Positions 19,787-27,670 of a DNA stretch of 27,670 nt are shown piece after piece. Both the position numbers and the translations under genes were made by a program. This stretch comes from Zopfochytrium polystomum (lineage: Eukaryota > Chytridiomycota > Chytridiomycetes > Chytridiales > Chytridiaceae), in contig JAIVFJ010000523.1 in the NCBI GenBank assembly GCA_025765615.1, positions 1 through 27,670 on the forward strand, given 5' to 3'. A model generated the notes under the pieces. The model was not told the DNA's origin. It searched no databases and worked only from the letters and a program-made list of their open reading frames with translations. How positions within the stretch are numbered: the first letter of the stretch is position 1; each line of letters begins with the position of its first letter.

Positions 19787-22700
19787 GCCCTCTCTTGGTT
19801 CTGTGAGTGTCTCTCTCTCCCTCTATCTCTGTCAATTTCTGACTCGAAAGAAAAATTTTGCCTGCGGAAACAAGAATCTCTGCCGGTTTTCCCGGTTTGT
19901 CTTCGACAATGCAATACTTCGAAAAAAAAAAAAATTTGAAGGCTTTGGTTTTGCCTTGTCTATTTTTCAATCCTTACTAGGGGTGCCCGTTGACTTATAA
20001 ACAGTCCTTGCAAAAAAAAAAAAGAAAGAGGGAAGAAAATTTATTAAGTAGCAAGGTCACATAGAGAACTTGAGAAGCTGCACAGAATTAATTAAAACCT
20101 AAGATGGTCCACCAACTCCTTGTAAACCACATTTCTAATAGTTGGTCCACCTTTTTCTTGATTGTGTTTTGCAGTTATTATAAGATCTGCTGGGGATGTC
20201 ACTCTTGAAAAAGCAACATAGGACTGTCCATGCGCAAACACATCCTCCCACATATCCAGTCCAACCTTTTTCAAGGTCTGGCCTTGGGACTTGTTGATGG
20301 ACATTGCAAACGCAGGTCGAACAGGAAATTGCTTTCTGGTGAACTCAAAGGGAAATCCTGAATCACTGGGTTGCAGAGAGATCCTGGGAAGGAGGACTTT
20401 CTCTCCTTTCCTGCTGCCCACAACAACTTCACAGAGCAGCACATTGGGGCAGACCTCACATAGGATGAGGCGTGTCCCATTGCAGAGTCCATCTGTCAGG
20501 TTGCGGAGGAGGATGAGAGGCATTCCCACTTTGACAGTTAGCCTGTGGGGAGGCAGGCTGGAAGGGCTAAGGGTGTTGAGGAACTCAGGGCTGATAAGAA
20601 GGCTGTCGCCTTTGTCATCTCCAACTGGTGTGTCGGCAGAGAGCAGCTCCTGAGTGTCTCCTGGAAGCTGCTGCACTGCATACTCGTTGAACTGATGAAC
20701 CACATCATTCCTTGCAGCCAAAATACACCTGTCTGCCAAGTAGGATGCAAATGCTTCCCCTGACTGCTGAACCACTGCACCAAAATCATCATAGACTGCC
20801 TCAAACAGTTGCCTCACACGAAGACTGCCATCCGTTGCAGGAAAGGTGAGGGTACTGATGTAGTCTGGGACCACAACATGATTGAGTGCCCCATGTGGAG
20901 CGTCAAACTGCTGCAGGCTGCCCCTGCCAAGGCGACCCAACCATTCTGCAAAGTTGACTGCATTCTGATTTGCGGTTCCCTGCGCAAGCCTCATGTTGGT
21001 CAAGCGTCCTGACGTGCCTCCATAGGTTTGAAAACTTGCAGGAAGCCTTCAGGATCATGGTCTTTGTGGCGTTGGGCACAACAGGTGCAGTCTGCTGGAA
21101 GTCGCCCCCAAGAAGCACCACTTTTCCTCCAAACGGGGTTTCAGCCGACTGAGGATCCAAGGGCCTGACAACATTGCGCAGGACTCTGTCGATGACATCA
21201 AGAGCCCTGGAGTTGAGCATGGATATCTCATCCAATGCAATGAGATCAGCCAAGTACAGCTCCAGCGCACGGTCCGTGGACATTTTGATGCTGGAATGAG
21301 AGTCAGCATCAAGCTCTATGGGGATGGCAAATCGAGAGTGGGCAGTTGTCCCACCAGCCAGCAGAAGCGCGGCTATTCCAGAAGAAGCCACAGCATGGGC
21401 AATTCTGCCCTGACCAAACCGGCCTTGACTGCTGCGGACTTTTGCCAAGACGGCATTGTATACAAAGGTCTTGCCACATCCTCCCACTCCCTGAAGATAA
21501 AAGATTCGACCTTCTGGGGGAGGCACCACTCCAGGCTGTCCACATTGCTCAACAGCATCCACCACTGTCCTGTAAGCAAAGGCCTGCTCCTGGTTGAAGC
21601 TCCGTTCAGCATTTGCCACAAAGGCCTCCAGCTGCTGCTGGTTGTAGTCCAAGTTTAGCCTTTGGAAAATCAGCTGGAGCCGGCCTTCCAGCGCCAGCAC
21701 AGGCTCAGGCTGGAACTCTTCCAGCTGTGGCAGGGTGGGGAAGTTGCGCAGCGACGTCGACAAACTCTGCAGGGATGTGTCCAGCAGCCTCAACGCAGTG
21801 CAGTACATGTGCTCTGTAGGGGCAAGATCCAGATTCCCATGCTCCAGCTGAGCCACACGAAGCTGGTCAGCGACCATCTCATGCTTGAAATCATTGTAGA
21901 GAGCCCTTGGATCTGCTGGAGTGTTGAAAGCAAGGAGCAATGCAAACAGCCTGATAAACTCTCTTGAGCTTGTCATCACGCGCACGCCCTGCTGCAAGCA
22001 CCGAACTGCCTCACGATCATCAGCAGTCAACCCACGTCGCACGCAGGCTTCCTGAAACGTTCCAAAGGTGGTTCCTTCCACAGTCCGGAGGTGCTCAAAA
22101 GAGGTAGGGCCTCGGACGTTGGCCAGAAGAACGCGGAGGAAATATCTCTCAGAGTCCCGAGGGCTTGCTGCATACATCCTGCCAACTGTTGCCGCAGCCT
22201 GCTGCCTCTGACGCTTTGCCCACCTCGCCTGCCTCTGGTTCCAGGTGAAGTGTTCAGGAACTTCAAAGTACAACAGCCTCCTTGCATCTTCATCACGCTC
22301 GTTCAGTCTGAAGAAAGCAAGAAGCTTGGAGTCCCTCTGAAGGGCAGCGACTTCCTCAAGGTCAGCATCCTCATCAAAGTACACTGGCTGCTGATCAGGG
22401 AGATGCACAACCAACCTCGTGACTGAGGGGATCCAGCCTTGCATGTGGAACTGGAAGACCCTCCAGCAGGCCTCCTGAGCAGACACGTAGCGGGCGTCAA
22501 GGAACTCGTTGATCTCATCCAAGCAGGCAGCCACCTCTCCAGAGCCCACCGCCACCCTTGCCATGTCATGGCCCTTGTGCAAGTATTTCATGAGGTATTT
22601 GATGGCCCTCATGGTGGCACAAATCTCCACATTGATGTGCGCCTGGTACTTTCTGGACAGATACCGGTTGAATGCAACCACCCACCGGTTGTCCACTTCA

Positions 22701-23143
22701 AAGCCACGTCGGAGGGTGAAATGCCGTCCATTGTTTTCTGCGCCGGTACTTGACGCCACCTTCAGGAGACACCTCTGTCTGATTGACCCACTGCTTGGGA
22801 AACCCCTTTGTGCACTTGGTGGCGCCTGCAGGTTTGCAACGGTCAGAGCAAGAGTGAATCATGGTCTCCTTGATAATCCTGTAAAGCTCTGGATCCTCCT
22901 GAGGGTCAGGCAGCTCTGCACACACAAATCGATCATAGTCGTCTGGGGTCTGGGGTGTGTCGCTGGGGTCCAGCCAGGAAGCAATGTGGGCATGGGGCAA
23001 GCCACGCTTTTGAAACTCGACCACCCAAACCACTGCAACCTGCTTGCCAAAGCAGGTTTTCAAATCCTCCAGCAGGCTCTTTAGCTTCAGGTTGAACACA
23101 CGTGACACCAAGTCAGGCCTGTCAACAGCGCTCTGCCCAGGAA

Positions 23144-23164
23144 GGGTTAGGGTTACCCTAACCC
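23144..23164. repeat. head-to-head telomere-like inverted repeat
   Basis: GGGTTAGGGT, one T, then ACCCTAACCC: a 10-bp perfect inverted repeat made of TTAGGG-type sequence, with arms at 23144-23153 and 23155-23164. It is in frame within the RepHel coding sequence, where it encodes the residues RVTLTL just before LPGQ. Confidence 0.95.
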
Positions 23165-23480
23165 AAAGGGGGGAAGTTTGGTCAATATGATTGGTGAGTC
23201 TGCACTCAGAGCAGCCAGGAAATTGGGGACAGAGCAGTGAGCCTTGATTTGCATGGTTCAACTGCCCACACGCCAAGCAGCCAGTGAAGTGGGGACAAAG
23301 AAGTGAGTCTTGGTTTGCATGGGTGACGAACCCACACGCGGAGCAGCCAGGAAAGCGGGGGCAACGAATAGAGTCCTGGTTTCCATGGGTCAACTGTCCA
23401 CATGCAGAACAGCCAGCAAAAAAAGGGCAGTTGACAGATTGATTTTGGTAATGTGAGTTACTTCCACAGGATGGGCAGCC
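23151..23480 (-). repeat. five tandem 66-bp units encoding CX2CX4HX7C zinc-knuckle-like repeats
   Basis: The units start at 23480, 23414, 23348, 23282 and 23216 on the minus strand, each 22 codons of the form GCsACGxxtHxNQxSxxCPxF. Four units keep all four potential zinc ligands (Cys, Cys, His, Cys). In the fifth the last Cys is replaced by Trp exactly where the telomere-like palindrome begins. Confidence 0.85.
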
Positions 23481-23686
23481 TGTGTTTGCTCTACACTTTT
23501 TGCTAGTCCTGCGTTGGTGATCCAAACCCCCAAATGCAGGGCAAGAGCGTTTCGACATAGATGACTTGATGAGTTCTGGCTTGAGTAGGTGATGGCCAAG
23601 TGGTTCTACAATTTTTGCAGTTGTTGTTGCAGTTGGAAAAGGTCATCTTAGTTGGGTCCCCCTCAATTCTTTAACACTTGGGAGAT

Positions 23687-23689
<3 letters not shown>

Positions 23690-23761
<72 letters not shown>

Positions 23762-23794
23762 AGAGAGAGAGAGAGAGAGAGACGAGAGTAGAGC

Positions 23795-23835
<41 letters not shown>

Positions 23836-24049
23836 ACGGAGAGAGAGAGAGAGTGAGTGAGTGAGAGAGAGAGTAAGAGAAAGAGAGAGAGAATGAAGAG
23901 AGAGGAGAGGGAGAGAGAGAAGGAGAGAGAGTGTGTGTGTGTGTGTGTGTGAGATGGAGAGAGGAGAGATAGTGAGTGAGTGAGACAGAGAGTGAGAGAA
24001 AGAAGAGAGAGAGAGAAAGAGAGAGAGAGAGGAAAGAGAGCGAGAGAGC

Positions 24050-24087
<38 letters not shown>

Positions 24088-24125
24088 GAGAAAGCGAAAG
24101 AGAGAGGGGACAGAGCGAGAAAGAA

Positions 24126-24193
<68 letters not shown>

Positions 24194-24885
24194 TGGGGTG
24201 TGGGGTGTGGAGTGTGGGTATGTGTGATCGTACGTCGTCGTCGTTGGCCGTCTGACCGCGTCGCCGCGTCGTTGGCAGCTTGGTCTATCGGATGGGTTGG
24301 TCCGAGCTGCCCCACTAATTCCCCACGCTCAAAAGAGGAGAGACTGAGAGACAGACACAGAGACAGACTGAGAGACTGACTGACAGAGAGACGACCAATA
24401 GAGAGACAGGCTGACAGAGAGACAGACAGAGAGATAAGGAACAATTTTTTTTTCTTCTCGGCAGGAAAAAGAGAGAGAGACGGAGACAGACAGAGAGGGA
24501 GGAGAGACATAGAGAGGGAAAGGCAGACAGGGAGAGAGAGAAGATTGAGAGAGAGAGACGGAGAGAGAGAGACAGAGAGAGAGAGAGAAGAAGAGAGACA
24601 GAGAGAGAGACAGAGCGAGGGAGAGAGAGAGGGAGAGAGGGAGAGAGGCAGAGAGAGAGGGATTATCAATCCCAGAGACAGGGAGGTAGACAGACAACTG
24701 AGTGACTTCTTTCCTTCCTTGTGGAGAGAGAGAGAGAGACAGAGAGAAAAGAGAGACAAAGAGAGAAAGACAGACAACTAATCAACTTCTTTCCTTTTCC
24801 GATTTTTCCGCCTAGTTTGAGAAGTTTTTTTGATCAAGCTCGAGCTTGAAAAGAGGGGAGAGAGAGAGAGAGCGAGAGAGTGAGA

Positions 24886-24923
<38 letters not shown>

Positions 24924-24926
24924 GAG
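23690..24926. repeat. GA/GT microsatellite blocks within Helitron element 1
   Basis: Near-continuous (GA)n with interspersed (GT)n runs (around 23798-23833, 23932-23950 and 24160-24195) fills 23690-24225. Degenerate GAGACAGA-rich sequence follows at 24340-24780, and a third (GA)n block lies at 24855-24926. A short non-repetitive island lies at 24226-24335. Long open frames here are repeat artefacts. Confidence 0.95.
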
Positions 24927-25076
24927 AAAAGACAACCTTCCATTTCAAGCACCACATGGCGAGTTTTGATTGGGCACCAAAGACAAAAAATTAACCCCCC
25001 CCCCCCTGCTCCACTAATCGCAATTAGAAAATCAGTTTAGCCGCAAATCCTTGTTTTTTTATTATATAGAGATAGA

Positions 25077-26287
25077 CTAGGGGATGCCCGTTGACTTATA
25101 AACAATCCTTCCCAAAAAAAAAGGAGAAAAAAAGAAGATACTGAAGAGTGTGGCAGTCCACAATGAATACATGGCGTGGGAAAATTGTTTTCGAGTCAGT
25201 GGGTTGTGGGGGGACTGACGCTGCTCAACCCCCACTCAAAAGAGAGAGGTCGTGGCTGATTTGATAACTTGTCCACCAACAGCCCAATAGCCAGAATCAG
25301 AGACATAGAGGATGACAGAAAACCCGTTGACTGCCCGTTGAATGCCACTCCCAGACTCAGAGACAGGGAGGGAGGTAGACAACCCTTTGACTTCCACTCA
25401 GATAGACAGACAGCTTGTTGACTTCCTTCCTTTTTGAATTTCACTGCCACTTTCAGAAAGTGACAAATCATTGAATGATAGAAACAACAGCCCAGTTGAC
25501 TTTGCAAAATTATAAGCAGAAATAGTATTTTAGTTTGGTGGGGGGCGGGGTTCAGCCACATCACGCTTCTCTGTATGGAGGCTCCCGCCCCCTGAGCCCC
25601 CCAGTGGGGGATGCCTTCCCCCTTCAACCCCCCCAGCTTGATAGAGACAGAGATAGAGTGAGAGATTGCAGACAATTTTATTCCTTTTCCATCAACAGCC
25701 AACATACAGAGTCAGAGACAGAGAGCAAGACAGACAACCTGTTGACTGCCCTTTGACTGCCAGACAAACCCATTGACTCCCCTTTGACTGCCAGTCAAAG
25801 AGACAGGGAGGGAGGTAGACAGACAACCCCTTGACTTCCACTCAGATAAACAGACAGCCCGTTGACTTCCTTTTGAATTTTGCCACTCTGCAAAGCCTTG
25901 TTTTCTTGAGTGTATTGATTTTGCCACTCCGTTTCAATTAGGCACTATAAAAAAAAACCTTAAACCCACACTGTCCCCCCTACGAACCCCCTGAGCCCCT
26001 GTGAGGGGGCTGATGCCCCTCAACCCCCCCCACTCAAAAGAGAGAGGTCGCAGATGATTTGATAACTTGTCCACCAACAGCTGCCAGTCTCAGACTCAGA
26101 GTCAGTGAGGGAGGTAGACAGACAACCCGTTGACTTCCACTCAGATAAACAGACAGCCCCGTTGACTTCCTTTTGAAGTTTGCCACGCGTTTCGATTAGG
26201 CACTAAAGAACAAATATTAACCCCCTCACTAATTGCAATTAGGAAAACAGTTTACCCCGCAAAGCCTTGTTTTCTTTAGTAGATTGA
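25077..26287 (-). mobile_element. Helitron element 2, non-autonomous, 1.2 kb
   Basis: On the minus strand it starts TCAATCTACTAAAG at 26287 and ends GGGCATCCCCTAG at 25077. Its 3' terminus matches that of element 1 over about 40 bp. Its 5' terminus (ACAAGGCTTTGCGG, TAAACTG, CTAATTGCAATTAG) matches that of element 1. No transposase remnant is seen. Much of it, e.g. 25405-25735, is nearly identical to 26656-26985 in element 3. An extra internal copy of the 5'-terminal motif lies at 25890-25918. Confidence 0.75.
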
Positions 26288-27635
26288 CTAGGGGATGCCC
26301 GTTGACTTATAAGCAATCCTTCCCCCAAAAAAAAAGTAGAAAAAAAGAAGATACTGAAGAGTGTGGCAGTCCACAATGAATGCAGTGGCACGCCATGTAG
26401 AGGGATAGGGGAAAAATGTTTTTGAGTCAGGGGGGCAGGAGCCCCCTGGGCCCCTTGTGGGGGACTGATGCCCCTCAACCCTCAAAAGAAATAGGGCGCG
26501 ACTGATTTGATAACTTGGTCCACCAACAGCCCAAAAGCCAGAGTCAGAGACATAGAGGATGACAGACAACCCGTTGACTGCCCGTTGACTGCCACTCCCA
26601 GACTCAGAGACAGGGAGGGAGGTAGACAGACAACCCGTTGACTTCCATTCAGATAGACAGACAGCTTGTTGACTTCCTTCCTTTTTGAATTTCACTGCCA
26701 CTTTCAGAAAGTGACAAATCATTGAATGATAGAAACAACAGCCCAGTTGACTTTGCAAAATTATAAGCAGAAATAGTATTTTAGTTTGGTGGGGGGCGGG
26801 GTTCAGCCACATCACGCTTCTCTGTATGGAGGCTCCCGCCCCCTGAGCCCCCCAGTGGGGGATGCCTTCCCCCTTCAACCCCCCCAGCTTGATAGAGACA
26901 GAGATAGAGTGAGAGATTGCAGACAATTTTATTCCTTTTCCATCAACAGCCAACATACAGAGTCAGACAGAGAGCAAGACAGACAACCCATTGACTCCTT
27001 TGACTGCCAGTCAAAGAAGACAGAGAGGGAGGTAGACAAGACAACCCATTGACTCTGTTTCGATTGGGCACTATAAAAAAAAAACTTTAAACCCACACTG
27101 TCCCCCATGCAAACCCCCTGAGCTCCATCAACAGCCAACATACAAAGTCAGAGACAGAGAGCAGACAGCAACCCGTTGACTCCCTTTGACTGCCAGTCAA
27201 AGACAGGGAGGGAGGTAGACAGACAACCCCTTGACTTCCACTCAGATAAACAGACAGCCCGTTGACTTCCTTTTGAATTTTGCCACCCGCAAAGCCTTTT
27301 TTCTTTAGTGTGTTGATTTGCCACTCTGTTTATTGGGCACAAAAGAAAAACCAAACCCACATTGTCCCCCTACTCCACTATTGCAATTAGAAATCGGTTT
27401 CACATAGTGGATAGAGAGTCTGGGTTGTTTTTTGTAGTCAGGGGGCTCCCGCCCCTGAGCCCCCCGGTGGGGGGGGCTGCCGCCCCCCCACACCCCACCC
27501 CCCTGCTTGAAAAAGACAGAGAGAGTGAGAGATTGCAGACAATGTTATTCCTTTTCTATCTACAGCACAACAGCCAACATTCAGACCAGAACAGAGAGCG
27601 AGACAGACAACCCGTTGAGTGCCTGTTGACTGCCA
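25086..27635 (+). repeat. dispersed TTGACT(G/T)CC motif array
   Basis: About 28 copies of TTGACT occur on the plus strand in 2.55 kb, mostly as GTTGACTTCC or (G/T)TTGACTGCC. They are embedded in a recurring frame of acagacaaccc before and actcagata after. One or two would be expected by chance. The terminal 3' sequence of every Helitron copy here contains the same motif (cccgttgacttataa). Three places (25783-25799, 26999-27015 and 27185-27201) pair TTTGACT with AGTCAAA as 7-bp inverted repeats. Confidence 0.8.
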
Positions 27636-27670
27636 CTCCCAGACTCAGAGACGGGGAGGTGGACAGACAC
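26288..27670 (-). mobile_element. Helitron element 3, 3' part; continues to or beyond the window edge
   Basis: It begins (3' end) with the same CTAG terminus at 26288-26291, immediately next to the 5' TC of element 2. The first 700 bp are nearly the same as in element 2. A 5'-terminus-like motif at 27289-27316 is preceded on the minus strand by A, so it could be a true 5' end (A|TC) or an internal duplicate like that at 25890-25918. Sequence beyond it is still Helitron-like (the CTAATTGCAATTAG-type motif near 27375 and GC-rich hairpins), so the array goes on. Confidence 0.65.

Larger units (their letters stand above)
20092..23558 (-). pseudogene. Helitron Rep/PIF1-like helicase (RepHel), two frameshifts, N-terminal Rep motif missing
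   Basis: This is the rolling-circle transposase. Segment A (23558 to about 22740) has five CCHC-like repeats, then LPGQSAVDRPDLVSRVF, the start of the conserved Rep region, and the HUH motif PHAHI (22983-22997). Segment B (about 22745-21010) holds the tyrosine motif YLMKYLHKG and then the helicase: Walker A GVGGCGKTF (near 21470-21495), LIALDEISML and GGDFQQTAPV. Segment C (about 21010-20092) has TNMRLAQGTANQ, then INKSQGQTLKKVGLDMW and YVAFSRVTSP (motifs V and VI), with a normal C-terminus. Single-base frame breaks lie at about 22733-22745 (A4 on the coding strand) and about 21000-21012. Rep motif 1 (the F-T-x-NP-x-W region before LPGQ) is absent. Otherwise residues are well kept, so decay is recent, or one or both shifts are sequencing errors. 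Confidence 0.88.
19977..25076 (-). mobile_element. Helitron element 1, near-autonomous, 5.1 kb
   Basis: Read on the minus strand, the element starts TCTATCTCTATATAATA (5' TC plus AT-rich, typical of Helitrons) at 25076. It ends GGGCACCCCTAG at 19977, i.e. the CTRR terminus, followed by T as expected for insertion between A and T. A short GGG/CCC stem sits just before CTAG. It carries the Rep/helicase gene at 20092-23558 and a 1.3-kb GA/GT-rich region between that gene and its 5' end. The 5' end abuts the 3' end of element 2 directly. The 3' end lies 190 bp upstream of the arrestin-like start codon. Confidence 0.8.

Noticed and set aside
23144..23164. A true chromosome end or long interstitial telomere
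   Set aside because: Only about three TTAGGG-type units in two opposed arms; coding sequence continues on both sides. It is kept as a fusion scar hypothesis only.
23671..24777. 368-codon minus-strand frame of Ser/Leu repeats, and plus-strand Arg/Glu frames
   Set aside because: Pure translation of GA/CT and GT microsatellites; no start context or non-repeat sequence supports a protein.
23690..24926. CRISPR-like or regulatory repeat array
   Set aside because: The repeats are simple dinucleotides without unique spacers.
25196..26956. Two near-identical open frames (25196-25705 and 26288-26956, minus)
   Set aside because: They are identical because elements 2 and 3 are copies of one non-autonomous Helitron; composition and repeats do not look coding and no domain is seen.

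Overview
The window looks like nuclear DNA of a filamentous or zoosporic, probably early-diverging fungus. The basis is GC-rich genes split by short GT-AG introns (65-130 nt), one TACTAAC branch point, and fungal-type products: a GH76/DFG5 wall enzyme, a DHA2-type MFS carrier, an F-box-like protein, nuclear genes for mitochondrial proteins, and TTAGGG-type repeats. The lineage is inferred, not proven.

Layout, left half. 16-422 (+) is the last exon of a Cys-rich protein. 942-2172 (-) is a five-exon gene for a secreted or ER-luminal compact kinase-like protein. 4431-5590 (+) encodes a secreted Reeler-domain protein with a Gly/Ala and Ala/Lys/Thr repeat tail. 6360-7937 (-) is a three-exon GH76 mannanase/DFG5-like gene. 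At 9.0-10.1 kb two small mitochondrial-type genes diverge from one 239-bp intergenic region: a COX14-like membrane protein (-) and ribosomal protein bL35m (+, with an apparent frameshift).

Middle. 10.17-11.05 kb (-) holds a wrecked acyl-CoA ligase gene with its centre missing. 12285-13237 (+) encodes an acidic, disordered protein of unknown function. 13.5-15.1 kb (+) is a 5'-truncated DHA2 transporter with one homopolymer frameshift. 15576-16844 (+) is an intact F-box-like gene. 17.9-19.8 kb (-) is an arrestin-like gene with several frame breaks, and a diverged copy of its 3' end lies at 16.9-17.4 kb.

Right third (19977 to the end). This is a head-to-tail array of Helitron rolling-circle transposons, all in minus orientation. 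Element 1 (19977-25076, 5.1 kb) carries a Rep/PIF1-helicase gene with two frameshifts. Its N-terminal Rep part has been replaced by five 22-residue CCHC-like repeats, joined to the rest at a head-to-head telomere-like palindrome. Element 2 (25077-26287) and element 3 (26288 to beyond the window) are relatives without a visible transposase. They abut each other as 3'-CTAG directly against 5'-TC, and they are full of a TTGACT motif that is also present at each 3' terminus.

Intron positions and reading frames were worked out by eye. Several genes show single-base frame breaks, some in homopolymers, so assembly indels cannot be separated from true pseudogenes without reads or transcripts.
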